DNA of 64,000 bases, from positions 37,242,306 through 37,306,305 of the forward strand of contig OZ020616.1 of NCBI GenBank assembly GCA_963971575.1. The letters run 5' to 3'. Below, piece after piece: positions 21,418-32,713 of the stretch. A program made the position numbers and the translations under genes. The notes beneath the pieces are model-generated. The model saw only the letters and a program-made list of their open reading frames with translations, ran no database searches and had not been told where the DNA came from. This DNA is from Liopterus haemorrhoidalis (Eukaryota > Arthropoda > Insecta > Coleoptera > Dytiscidae). Each line of letters opens with the position of its first letter. Within the stretch, counting starts at the first letter, position 1.

Positions 21418-21732
21418 TTATATTTGATTTTTATAAACTAGCATCAACGTAAAAAATATTCGAAGAACTTCTGTCTTCTCTTCTTGGGTATGAAGGTGCG
21501 TTGGGGTATCTAGGATTACTGGGCCATAGGTCATTTTCCAATAAATTGATTGGGTATATGAACTTTTAATTTTTGACATCACTTTCAATTTTTTCACAAT
21601 TCTGAAAATTGTCGAAGCTCCAGGAGAAGGACGGTCAGAAAATGTTTTACAATATACATCGCCAACTTGCCTTAAGCTAAGATTACTGTTGTACCACTTC
21701 ACTAATTGTACTCGTTCTTGAGTGGTATACAT
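21418..21732 (-). pseudogene. Transposon HTH protein fragment (DUF4817-like)
   Basis: The minus frame from the methionine at 21732 reads MYTTQERVQLVKWYNSNLSL, then RQVGDVYCKTFSDRPSPGAS and TIFRIVKKLK. This is the helix-turn-helix pattern I associate with DUF4817 proteins of insect mariner/IS630-type elements ('ERVxLVxxYxxxNxSxxxxxRxFxxxFPxRxxPSxxTIxRLVxKF'). The rest (about 65 residues, to 21418) shows no catalytic residues. No TIRs were identified, so it is either a truncated transposon gene or a decayed domesticated copy. Confidence 0.6.
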
Positions 21733-22078
21733 TTTAGAACTTTCGTCTTTATAACAACTTACTATAGTAACGAATAGTAAGTAGTTGCAGTATCTGTTCA
21801 ATTTTAAAAGAAACGCATATTATTTTGATGTCGATTAATGCTGTCCGATAAAAAACTCATGATATTACGTATACTTTACACAGGTGTACACCTTGACATT
21901 TTGAAAATATCCCTCATGCCAGGATTCTAAAGCTTTCGCAGACGGTCTATGGAAGTTTTATTCATTTAATATAGAATTTAGATTGAATTCTGTTTTTGAT
22001 TTCTTGTAGTATGAGATTTATCTGAATTATCATGATGCCTAGGTATTTGGAGGAACAGGCTATTCCAAACGTTTAGGC

Positions 22079-22591
22079 CAGGGGTCCCCAAAGTGGTCGA
22101 TATAGACCCTTGGGGGTCGATGTGACATTATTAGGGGTCGATTCTGGCTCGGGGGTCGATTGGGGGTCTATGGAATAAAGTAAAAAATTACTAGTATAAT
22201 TTTAATATATAACTGTGTAGTTACACAGTGGTTGAGGCTGGTTTTAGCCATGTTAATTCCATCCTGATAAAACAAAGAAACAAGTTAGATGTAGAATTCC
22301 GTGGAGATTTAAGGCTGAAATTAACTAATTTTGAACCTAGCCACACCCGTCACATTGATAATGATAGACAATTTTATTTAATAATAATATTATTGTAATG
22401 CAATTAGATATAATTATATTAGATAAATGTAATATAAATAAAAAACACGGTACAATAAACAATATAAGAAATCACATAAGCGTATTTTTTGCTTTCTCTA
22501 TTATAATAACGTAATTGTAAAATAGAAGGGGTCGATACAAGTCGAAAAACTCTTCTGGGGGTCGACGGTCAAAAAAGTTTGGGGACCCCTG
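22079..22591. mobile_element. hAT-type MITE (513 bp), perfect 8-bp TSD
   Basis: The ends are CAGGGGTCCCCAAAGTGG and, inverted, CAGGGGTCCCCAAACTTTTT. GTTTAGGC occurs on both sides (22071-22078, 22592-22599). Repeated GGGGTCGAT motifs lie near both ends and the centre is AT-rich and noncoding. The insertion splits the left TIR of the older element at 22052-23163. Confidence 0.92.
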
Positions 22592-22618
22592 GTTTAGGCG
22601 AAACTAAATGGGAATTTC

Positions 22619-22667
22619 GTTCTTTTAGGCTGTCATGAGAGAGGTCCCTTCTCGTGACAGCCTAAAA
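22619..22667. repeat. Hairpin inside the older TIR element
   Basis: TTTTAGGCTGTCATGAGA pairs with TCTCGTGACAGCCTAAAA with one mismatch around a short loop. It would form a strong stem if transcribed. It may be a small nested fold-back or part of the host element's subterminal structure. Confidence 0.7.
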
Positions 22668-22731
22668 GATTGGGTTATTTCATTTTTCACGTTGAAATGT
22701 CAAAATTTAAAATTCTAACAGTGAAACCCTG

Positions 22732-22881
22732 CCGACCGGCGTAGCGTAGTGGTAACACATGTGTTCTGCGTTGCGAAGGTCTCGGGTTCGAATCCCGTTC
22801 AGGCATGGAAATTTTCTCAAAATAAAAATTGTACTGGCTAATTGCCACAGCAACAAAGGCCATTAAATTAAAAAAAAAAAA
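22732..22881 (+). mobile_element. tRNA-derived SINE, full length with TSD
   Basis: The head has a good A box (TAGCGTAGTGG) and a perfect B box (GGTTCGAATCC), the Pol III internal promoter. An unrelated body follows (GTACTGGCTAATTGCCACAG, CAACAAAGGCCATT) and then an A-rich tail. ACAGTGAAACCCTG flanks both sides (22718-22731 and 22882-22895), a 14-bp duplication typical of LINE-mediated insertion. It does not fold as a mature tRNA. It lies inside the older element at 22052-23163. Confidence 0.92.
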
Positions 22882-24015
22882 ACAGTGAAACCCTGGAAAC
22901 GAATGACATATGTCAAAAAAAAGCTTTTTTTACATATTTTAATGACAAAAAAAGAAATAAATGGGAAATTTGTATGAAGAATTATATAAAACATCAAAAT
23001 ATAAAGAAAATGACATTTTAAAATGATATTAACCTTAACCAAAAAATGTTCATTGTAAGTATGATTTTAAAGCTTAAACAAAACGGCCAAAAAGCACGAT
23101 TCAAACGATGAAAGTAACTAGATTGCAAAATCTAGTTCCGCCTAATCGTTTGGAATAGCCTTTATAAACTCTTCCAAAAATGTTATTAATTCGTTAAGTA
23201 CTATTTGCAGTGTTTATTAACAATGAGTTATATGACAGATTTTTGAACTTCGATAATAAGTTAAGTTAGATATTTCACGTGCTCACTCTTATTTGAAATA
23301 ATATTCTGATCATCTGCATACCGTGCAATCTTTTGACACTCATTGGGCTGTAACCCCAGTACTAATAATGCTTCGGCAAAAACAGAATGTATCGCTAAAT
23401 TTAATCTGCGAAAGGCAAGGGGATTTCGGACGGAAAACAAACAATAATCTCAATAAAATGACTTTTTAATGGTCTCTCTGTATCTTATAATATTCGGGAA
23501 GGGACGATTTATTCTAGGAAAATTTAAATAAACAATGTTAGAGACACATTTTAATGTAAGGTGCCCATCTTAGTTATTGGTCTGAGGGAGAATCACCTTC
23601 AGGCTTTCTCCCTGGAATATCTGCTTTTGGGATAGTCTCCCGGTTACTGTCCTCCTCCTCCTATGATGATGAACATTCTTTCTACTTTTTCCAGCTTTTT
23701 TCTCAATGCATCCCGTGTCTTCTGTGTTTAGATCCTCACAATTACATACATACTTCGTCAATCTTGGCATGAAAACGGCTGCGCTTCGCCATACGATTAG
23801 TTAGTCGTGGCAAAAACATTACACAAAAATATTCGTTAGCCGAATTATTCGTTAACAGCTTCACCCGTTAGCCAAGATATTACTGTAGTTGGCAGCTAAA
23901 CCTTCTATTTCAAATCTGCTTATGGATCCTGATACACAGACCAACGTTTGTGGAGGTTTCTATATTAAATATCAAGTATCAGAAACATAGCAACCTGCAC
24001 AAACGTTGTGTATTA

Positions 24016-24166
24016 AGCCTGGTTTATAATAGATATGTTATGGAACATAAGCATAAAAATTACACTATTTTCTTTGTTCTGTTTATTGCAAACAGATGTT
24101 TTGAAGGGTCAAAGCTATTGTTCTATTACGTATGCGCTGTGCTATGGAGTTATTATAAACCAGGCT
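24016..24166. mobile_element. PIF/Harbinger-like MITE, copy 2 (151 bp)
   Basis: The ends are AGCCTGGTTTATAATA and its exact inverse. TTA lies on both sides (24013-24015, 24167-24169), a 3-bp duplication as made by PIF/Harbinger elements. The interior matches copy 1 at 7451. Confidence 0.85.
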
Positions 24167-25074
24167 TTAGACATACTAAAGTATGTCACCATCACCCAAA
24201 GAAAGACAACCGTATAGTTTACGGACCGCGATCTTGATAATCTAAATGGAGAGGCCAAATTGTTATCGGCCCACAGAAAACTATATTTTCCTCTACCAGA
24301 CAATGTGTTAATATTATTTTAATTACAGCATAAAATTCTATATTTACGTTTTTGTTAAACATGTTTGTCCGAAATTAGGTTTTGAAATAAAATTCTGTTG
24401 CAAAGTTTATATAATATAACTGTCTGTTAATTATTTTTATGTCATACATTTCGCTTCATAAAGTAAGTTTTAGCCTTGCTCCTGTCATATACATTCAGTA
24501 CTGACAAATATATAAGTTAAGCCTTTAGTTTTGCCTTCATGCTTGTAAATACAGGAACTAATAATAAAATAACTAGGCACAGTTTTGACCTTGCAATATA
24601 TCTGGAAATAACATGGGAAGGGTTAATTCTGTTTTATTTAAAGTCTAGTTAAATTAGTTAAAAGAAATGATTGATTCGTATTTAAAAATACTTTTAACTG
24701 GTGTTTGAAATGTCATAAATAGATATAAAAAAATTACAAGTAAACTTCGTGATAAAACACCAAATAAAATCAATAAGTTATTTTTATAATAAACATTTTT
24801 GATTTATTTAACTCAATATTTCCTGGTATATAAGTTTATTTAAAGCTAGATGTACATTTCTACAGCCATGCTGCACTACTGATGAGGACTGCATGCTAGA
24901 ACGTAAAGACCACATATGTGGCAAAATGATAGTGTCCATAATTGGCCTGTTTTCTAGCAGCTGTAATATATTCGACACAGTCGTTATACAGGGTGTTATC
25001 TTATTATAAATAATGTTTATTATATACATTTATCTATTCAACCAATAATAAGGGAGATATTTGAAGTTTATTAA

Positions 25075-25595
25075 CCCTTTACTGCATGAATTTTTATTTT
25101 TGGCTGAAATAATTCATGAGCATTAGGAATTGGTTCTTATTGACTGAAAAATTAATTCATAAAATATATTTAAAATATTAATTATTATTTTTATGAAAAA
25201 ATAATAATTAAAATAATAATTTAGGGTTTGTGCGATACATGGAACATTATGATTCTACATTATGTTACAAAAGAAAATGATTCCGTATTATTTGCTCGTC
25301 AATTGCTAGGTGTTCTTCATTAGGGATTAAAAGCAGTCGCCCTCGAATTTTTGAAAGAAAAGGTCGTATCTTCTAGTTGTCCTTTCTCAATAAATTCAGA
25401 GCTATCGTTGAAGTGTAAATTCCACTTGATATCCTCAAATCTATTGCAGCCCATTACTTGAGATACTGCAGGATCCATTGCTAGGTATGTGACATATATG
25501 GACATTCATGAAGTAACGTTCTGATTCAGTTTTAAAAGTAAAATAAAAAATAAAAATCGGAATGTGCCATATATGGCACACTATGCGGTAAAGGG
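25075..25595 (-). mobile_element. Internally deleted piggyBac-like element (521 bp)
   Basis: TTAA occurs at both borders (25071-25074, 25596-25599). The ends are CCCTTTACTGCAT and, inverted, CCCTTTACCGCAT, the standard piggyBac arrangement. A perfect palindrome, GTGCCATATATGGCAC, lies near the right end. It carries a minus-strand transposase scrap. Confidence 0.9.
25320..25505 (-). pseudogene. PiggyBac transposase fragment
   Basis: The minus frame (61 codons) has YVTYLAMDPAVSQVMGCNRF and then EDIKWNLHFNDSSEF. The 'M(S)xNRFxxIxxxLHFxDN' block lies in the N-terminal half of piggyBac transposases, upstream of the first catalytic aspartate. No catalytic residue remains. A full protein has about 550-600 residues, so this is a small leftover of a deleted element. 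Confidence 0.8.
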
Positions 25596-25614
25596 TTAAT
25601 AAACAGTTTTAACC

Positions 25615-25860
25615 CCGATCACCGACGACGACATGGGCGTTGATGAAGTAGGGCAGCAAAGTCCGGATGATGTAGATGCTGCTTGCATATTTTGTGACGG
25701 TTGTTTTTTATAGGATGAAACGCCGAGCTTTGGGTTCGATGCCTAGTGTGCAATATGTGGGCACATTAACAATGAATGCTCGGGGACGGAAAAAGATGTA
25801 TAAGAATGTGATTTTTGTCAGTAATCAATTGTTAAACTGTTATTTTGAGTTTGTATCTTA
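25615..25860 (+). pseudogene. Transposase C-terminal cysteine/histidine finger remnant
   Basis: The + frame reads DVDAACIFCDG, then a stop, DETPSFGFDA, a stop, CAICGHINNECSG, TEKDV, a stop, and ECDFC. The spacing CxxC...CxxC...H...C...CxxC matches the PHD-like finger that ends some insect pogo/Tigger-like transposases ('CxFCxxxFxxDxxGExWxxCxxCxxWxHxxCxG'). Three stops make it dead. It lies 20 bp beyond the piggyBac remnant and is probably from an unrelated, older element. Confidence 0.6.
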
Positions 25861-26520
25861 AACAAAAATATAATTTATTTTAACTACTACCCAATTTATA
25901 ATGTGAGCCCATATTTCATACATTCAATCCTGATTCGAACATTTTACAAATTTTCATAGTTGGCTTTGAATCACATAAATTTTTTATTTTTCGAAACAAT
26001 GCAATTTTGAACACTGTATATACATAAGTGTTCGGGCTAGATGTATGCCAATTCTAACATCATTACATCAAAAACTTAAAAATGTATCGACAAAAAACAA
26101 AAGGGAGGCCCATATTAGGACCTTTTCCTCTATATATAGTAAAACGGTTATTAAACCTTGATTTTCAATGTAATGTTGTGGGGTTCAAAAAATTTCTCAT
26201 CGATAAAAAAGCCTATTTTTTTCACAAAAAATAATACTCATAATGAAATTAAATGTATCAGTAGTTATTTATTTAAATTAGTCCCCGATTTGGGTTTCTT
26301 TAACGCCACTCAAATATTACAAAACAAAGAGTCCCCGTTCAGTATTGATGAACTCACTGCATGGGATGAAATAACCGCGGAAAAACTAGACAATTGATTC
26401 ATTACACTGCAGAAGTGTATGGAATTGACCATGCTTCATAGAAGAGGCAACGATTACAAGCTTTCTCACATTTAGTTTTCTTGTGAAAATATACGTTACA
26501 TATCTTTTTTTTAATGAAAT

Positions 26521-26584
26521 TGGATACTTATTTTGGAACAAATAAAATTCCTAAATCGGACACTTATTTTGGGACGGAGGGAGT
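26521..26584. mobile_element. Stowaway-like MITE terminus
   Basis: On the minus strand the end reads TACTCCCTCCGTCCCAAAAT and continues AAGTGTC. That is the terminal signature of Stowaway MITEs, best known from plants. The motif ACTTATTTTGG occurs a second time at about 26527. No opposite end was found within several hundred bases. Confidence 0.5.
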
Positions 26585-26599
26585 AATAAAGAACATTAA

Positions 26600-27690
26600 T
26601 AACATTAAGGACAATACTTACAATAATTTTTTTACTTGATAACTGAAAATGAGAATATTATAAATTGTTGCTTCCTACAATATTGATGTTTCTTCAAAGC
26701 TAATGGATGAAGAATTGCGTGCAAAAACTACTAACAAATGTAAACAAGCAAGTTTACAGTGCAACAGATTTTTTCAATAGATTAATGGTGCTGAAGTTGA
26801 TTTGTGAAGCGTTCATTACTAGTTCAGTAATGAAGTACATTGGAGTGATGAAGTGAGATTTTTCGTATCCTTTGAATTCCATGTACTATTATATTATTAC
26901 ACGGGTTGTGAACTTGGTTGCTTTTGCAGTGACTTTAACTTTGTTATTGTAACCGTCCGGACGCTTCACTGACTTCACTTTGTTGAAAAAGAGAACATCG
27001 ATGCTTTTACACATAAGTGGTTTGTTGAAATAAAAATAATAACATCAGTATTGTTAAATCAGTTCTGAAAATAACTTGGATTTTATTATGCATAATAATA
27101 ACAGCATGCATATTCACAGTACATAAAATTCACTTTTTACTCTTTCTAGATGTTCATGCTTGGATTACAAAATTTTATTGTTTTTCTTTGTTTCAAACTA
27201 TATGCATTTTTGTCACATTCCATTATTTATTCATTACACTATAGCTATTATAATGTCAGAGAAATTACACACGTTAGAAATATATGACATATTTTCTAAT
27301 CCATCTTCTCATAAAAGTAGCTCATGATTATACTCCTACACAATAGACCCTGTCAAGGAATACACATATTTATGTGTGCCCTAATTCGCAAATCATGTGT
27401 AATAATAAACTTTACTGCTTTACGAATTAAAATCAGTAGTAGACGTAGTAAATTTTTTTATTTGGGCAAATTGGTAACCTTGGAAAAAATCTACGTCAAA
27501 AAGATCATCAGACGAGTTAAAACTTGAACAGCTTTCGGAAATGTATTTTAGTTATCCGGCTACGTCCTGTCACTGTCCGATACGGCGCGAGTGAGTTCCC
27601 AGTGTGTACTTTTTAGTCAGCATCTGAATAACGATTAGTTAATAAACTTAGAAGTAATAATTAACAGTGTATCTTTTTATTTGTATATTT
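26600..27690. other. AT-rich stretch without recognised gene
   Basis: No transposon terminus, RNA gene or coding motif is supported here. Confidence 0.45.
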
Positions 27691-27695
27691 TAATT

Positions 27696-28068
27696 AATTA
27701 GTGAGGAAATCACTCTGAATGTAGATCGAGTCTGTAGCGGGATTATTAAAGAGTTTTGTATCATCCGCATACAATGAGGAGGGTGATGTTACACACTTAG
27801 GCAAATCACTGATGTAGACAGTAAAAAGTACTAGACTAAGCACACTACCCTGTGTCACGCCGCTTATAACTGGGTGCTCCGATTAAAAATGGTTTCCGAT
27901 GCGGACGCAAAAAGATCTGTTATGTAGGTATGATTTAATCCAGTTAAGAAGTTTCCCGCGGACACCGTAATGTTCAAGTTTTGAAAGTAACCTTTGGTGC
28001 GGAACTCGATCAAATGCTTTTTCGAAATCCAAGTAAATGACATCAACTGGAGCATTTTTATGCAACAA
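27696..28068 (-). pseudogene. LINE reverse transcriptase fragment with YADD motif
   Basis: A single minus frame, broken by one stop at about 27884, covers RT motifs in order: DVIYLDFEKAFDRVPHQRLL, SKLEHYGVRGKLLNWIKSYL, then after the stop VISGVTQGSVLSLVLFTVYI, SDLP, and SSLYADDTKLF. The first aspartate (DFxKAFD) and the catalytic YADD are both kept. It ends at a stop at 27696, and endonuclease and thumb domains are missing. It is a jockey/CR1-type non-LTR RT by motif spelling. It seems relatively young, given one stop and no frameshift across about 120 codons. Confidence 0.9.
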
Positions 28069-28189
28069 TGAACATTCTTAGCATGGAACATTCTTATGAA
28101 CATGCAATGACAAAACTTAGAAAGCCACGAAGAGCTATGGAACAATTTACACAAGTCATAAGGGCCAAAGATAAAAAACAATTAAAAAT

Positions 28190-30580
28190 AGAGAGCATTT
28201 AATAATGCAAAACATGTATATCTAAACGTGCAATTGCCCCCGAATCGGGCAATCTAATAATCAACATTATGAACAGTGTTATCCAGTTCTAATCTAAACT
28301 AGGCCGGTGGAATAGGTGGATGATCTACGCTGCTCTCTTTGACTAAATACACAGGCATTTCCGGAGAATCCCAACGTGTTGTTCCAATGAACTCTTCAAC
28401 CAACACAGCTCTTGACTACCTCGCAGACTTATCGATTTATGATTTTCCTTATCATGTTTGTTGTAACGTGATTTGGTTAGTGCTTTATGATCCAGTCTAG
28501 TACTTGAATTTGGTTTCAAACTATTAATAGCCTACTCTGATTTTAAAGTACTGGTATAACGCATGGTATATCTCGGGATTTCTCTGATTCTGAAGTACAA
28601 AGATGTTTCTGGTTTTGTTTATCTCCTTTTTGATCTCCATCCCAAATTGGCTTGTTGATATCTAAGTTACTCTATGGTGGTATTCCTCTAAGGAATATTC
28701 TGTGGTTGAATCTATTGCTTGTTGATGCACAAGGACTGAATGTGCTGGAGTTCAATTTGGATAATGACTGTAGAAGGTCGGTTTTGTAGTGCTGGACTCA
28801 GGAACAGGGCAGGCGAATGTTCGGAGCCAAGAAAGACTGCTTAGGTATTTTGTGACAGTGCTGCCTATTTCCGCCTAGCGAAGGTTGGATGAAGAAGTTC
28901 TGTGTTGCATAAAAATTAGTCTACCGAGGCACTTGATTTTTTTAAACCAGTGTTAGTGCATCGATGCTTATTAGCATTGATGTTGCTGAACATATTGGTA
29001 AATAAAATAGGCTTGGGCTGTCATATAATTAAAGGACAATATAACGATGTACAATAAGCACTACTGGTTTAAGGTAACTATATATTAAACGCGATTCTGG
29101 ACAACCTAGTATGAAATTAAAAGACGTCAGCTGCACGAAGCAGTGGATCAAACGTTTGACCAACCTAGGTTAGGTGTTAACGAGCAGTGGCATAATCTAA
29201 GGGAGGTGTAGGGGAGCACGGGGTAATGGGAATCTCTGGGTAATTGGAATAGTTATATATTTTATATTTAGAAAATCAGACGACTAGTGTTGATTGGCTC
29301 AAGTGTTCTAAAACGAAATCCTAATATCAGTGCGTTAGGCAGAAGCTACGAGTTTAAACAGAGTCTGAGGAATCAATAAAGATAAAGTGTATTGGTTTCA
29401 CTTAAAAATTTGAGTTAGTAATGATCAAATGTGAGCCAGAAAAATGCTGATTCTAATTACCCTGAGCCTTGGACAATTGGAGTCAGAAATGTTTTCTGGA
29501 TAAGTTAATAAAAGTTATGTTTGTTATATTGCAATTTGTATAATAATTATTGACTTTCGTAGCTTATTAATTATATATCTCGATGTGCCAGAGTTAAATA
29601 AATAATTATGATTTCAGTATATAGTTTTTAATGATATCCTATTTTTAAAGTGATCACGAGCCTATGCTCCTCTACTTCCAATATTATTAAAAAATAACAT
29701 TGATAATGAGAGTCTGTTATGGCACTAGGACACAATAGTGTTATTTCTATGCGTAGCAACGTTTTGTATATGCAAATGTTGGCTGCGTAAAACTGAGTGT
29801 AAAAACTTTTATAACAATGTTTACTTTCCATTGTAAACATCTTTTTCTTTTAGGTGTATGGAAAATGCCAGGTATTGCACATTGTCTGACAAATGTTTTT
29901 TTCCAGTTTCTCTAATAGAATATATCCTTTTGCTATGTCCACTATAGTTTGATTTTATTGAAACTAAAATATATTGTGTTGGTCAGTTTTTTTTTTTTTT
30001 TTTTTATATCATAAGATTATTTTAAGCTATAATTATAGTGCAACAGTGTTTAAAAATACGTTATAGTGTATCATTATGTAATTCATATTATTACACTCTC
30101 TGTCCTTGAAAAATCATCCGTAATTGAATTTGGCAAGGAAAAGGTTCATGCTGTTTGAAATGTTGTTTTCATCGTTGAATAGAGAAAAAAGTTCAGCTCG
30201 TAATTCAGACGTGACGAGATTAAAGACTGGCTCTACTAAATGCTATATTTCATTGCATACGTAATGTTATGTAATGATTTATCCGTGTGTGTGCCTGTGT
30301 GGGAGGTTCAAGACTCGTGTAAAAGGTCACCGTTTTGTATTTAGTTCCTCATTCGTATATATCGTTACCTTTAACGCAAATGGACCTTAAATATTAAGGT
30401 CGAACGTTTTTATAAACGGTACGATTAATATTTTATTGTATCAATTTATTTTCGATTCAGTGGAGTGCTGTACCTATTTCTATTAAGGTTCTGCTACCTG
30501 TAAGGTTCTGTTGATCTTTTACGAATCTATTATTCCTACCTGTCTATCATTCGTGTCCTGAAATAAACAGCGCTTGGACA
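28190..30580. other. Long stretch with no assignable element
   Basis: Nothing could be named. A strong acceptor-like site (CTTTTTCTTTTAG, then GTGTAT) sits at 29841-29858 but has a weak donor. A poly-T run lies at about 29988-30006. Confidence 0.4.
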
Positions 30581-30589
30581 TAACTAGTT

Positions 30590-30780
30590 TATTCTTCTTC
30601 TTCTTCTTCTTTAGGACTGTCAGTCATGTTGACCTGTTAATTGTCAGGTATTTCAGTGTGCACCGTATACCAATATTTTTAGATCTTCAGTTAGTGGATC
30701 TGTCCTTCTTTTGGGAGGTCTTCCCACTGGTTGCCGGGTATTTAATTTTCCCTCCCATATTCTCCTAACCATTCTGTCAA
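30590..30780 (-). pseudogene. LINE ORF2 C-terminal fragment
   Basis: On the minus strand the frame reads NRMVRRIWEGKLNTRQPVGR, then PPKRRTDPLTEDLKIL. This matches the 'GRPxxRWxDxxxxDL' tail that follows the RT in many insect LINEs, with the W replaced by T. A (TTC)n run at 30591-30612 (GAA on the coding strand) marks the truncated end. A perfect hairpin abuts the upstream side. Confidence 0.6.
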
Positions 30781-30816
30781 GTGATGAGGATGATGGAGGA
30801 TCATCCTCATCACTTG
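30778..30816. repeat. Perfect 17-bp stem-loop
   Basis: CAAGTGATGAGGATGAT and ATCATCCTCATCACTTG pair without mismatch around a 5-base loop (GGAGG). It is not AT-rich and stands out from its surroundings. Its origin is unknown: a fold-back duplication at the edge of the LINE fragment is likely. Confidence 0.8.
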
Positions 30817-31029
30817 TCGACTAGTTTATTAGCGCTGTAACTGTTTATTGCAACAAAGCAACGCATTATAGATTTAAGACTTTCATGCAACCGGGCATCA
30901 CTCTAATAATTAATAAATAATAATTTTAGAAATATGAAAGTTTCAATATATTTACTATGATTACTAAGTCAGTCAGTAGGTATAGTTTTGGTTTTCGATC
31001 TAATTGAATGTACCTGTTAACTGCAAGCA

Positions 31030-31240
31030 TTCACATTATAAACCGTCAACCGAATCAATCGCCCGTGCACAAACATTCACAAGACCAACCCCCGTCCACC
31101 CCCCGCTAGAATCGAACCCAAATCGCGCAGGTATGCAAACTTTTATCAACACCTGAGGTATTTGAACTGACTCTAGCAAAAGGCGGTTCAACGAATATCC
31201 GCATACGGGCTGTCTACACACACGCGGCAGCCCTGTAACA
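31030..31240 (-). repeat. Possible tRNA-like SINE remnant
   Basis: The minus strand has GGGTTCGATTC (B-box-like) about 60 bp downstream of TAGAGTCAGTTC (poor A-box match). The block is GC-richer than its flanks. No tail or duplication was recognised, so it could equally be unrelated unique sequence. Confidence 0.3.
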
Positions 31241-31249
31241 CCTTTAATA

Positions 31250-32710
31250 TATATTTTTTTTTTATAAAATAAAAAAAAACCATTTCCAACCTTATCAAAT
31301 GAGAAAATTTTGATGATTGTATTTTCGGTAAGGTACACAAAAAAAGTTAATATTATGGACGAGAATAATTTTCCCCAAGATTTGCATCTCATTGCATTCT
31401 ACTTCTCTATTGTTTATTAATCTTTGTAACAATACTTAAATATGCAGAGCGTTCATTAATGATTGACAGGCGTTTGAATTTAGCGCGTTGTAGTGTTAGT
31501 AATTTTCATCCCCAGCTGCTTATACCTTAGCAGTACATGACGTATTTTATCATAAACGTAGATACGGATATAATTTGACACTGACAGTTGTATGACATTG
31601 ACAACTTCTAAAGTATTTATTATCAGAAAAGGCTTTTTTCTATTACAAAAACTAATTAATTTTCCTTTATAAGTTTTCCCATATGCGCCACTGGCTAGTA
31701 CCTATAAAATTAATCGTTTGAGCGGGAAATTCAGTCGCTTATCAATCATTTATGCACGCTCTGTATTAAAATACTTTAAATAAGAAATAATCGAAATTTA
31801 ATTGATGCACATACCTAGGATTAGTCATCTTATCAGCCTATTATAGGTTCATTATGAGCGTACTACTATCTTGTTTGTGCGGATAAAGAATGAATTGAAA
31901 CAAATTTTCGTAATACAAATGTGTTGCTTCATGAGAATATTATCTTTATTAACCAAACCATGACTTGATCCTGCTAATAACATTAAAATATGTTTAATAC
32001 ATAAAATTAGTGCATTACTAATTATATCAAATAATTATCAGATATTATTTAAACAGATGTCCACATGTACAAGTAATTATATGTAAATTTATTAAAATGT
32101 AACATATTTTTTTATATCTATTTTACATAAAATTTTACGATTTCCAAAACATTAAAAATTTTAGTGTTTTCAGAGTTTTACAGTTAATTTCACATTAACA
32201 TAGTCTTTTATGATTTGTCATTTTATTTAGTTATTAATTTGCTATAATTTATGATTTATACGTACTCAGTAAATTATAGTTTTCAAACATGATTTATGCC
32301 ATTTTGGAAGTATGCGGGAAGAGTTGTAAGAACATTAAAAATTGTTTGACTCTAAATAAAGTATATATTCAATAAGTGGACAAGATATTCATAAATTTTA
32401 GTGCATTAGTTCTAGTTTATAAATTCTAATGCATTCATGAATCATAATGTTCAATTTACTTGTACATAATAATTCGATAATATTAGTTTATGTTGAAATT
32501 CCATTTCATAATTATGTATTGAATTAATAAATATGACCGGTATTATTTACCTTCATGAATCACAAATATGTGAACATTAATAAACCAATTTGGAATTATT
32601 GTTTTTAAATTAATGCAAAATTCTCATTAAAATTGGTAAAATAAATTTTATCTTACTTTGCCATATGTTCACAACAATGGTTTTATTCTGCTAATAATTT
32701 CTGGAGCTCT
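31250..32710. other. AT-rich stretch without recognised gene
   Basis: Very AT-rich. No termini, motifs or frames worth calling. Confidence 0.5.
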
Positions 32711-32713
32711 CTT

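Larger units (their letters stand above)
22052..23163. mobile_element. Older TIR element hosting two later insertions
   Basis: The left end AGGCTATTCCAAACGTTTAGG and the right end CCTAATCGTTTGGAATAGCCT are inverted copies. The pairing continues into GAACTAGATTTTGC-like sequence once the inserted hAT MITE (22079-22591) is removed. It also contains a SINE at 22732-22881, so the ancestral element was about 430 bp. No target duplication is clear, and the superfamily is unassigned. Confidence 0.7.

Noticed and set aside
22732..22806. tRNA gene
   Set aside because: Pol III boxes are present but the cloverleaf is poor, and a SINE body, A-tail and target duplication follow. It is the head of a SINE.
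29841..29858. Ratchet or exon acceptor (CTTTTTCTTTTAG|GTGTAT)
   Set aside because: The donor match is weak and no open frame follows.
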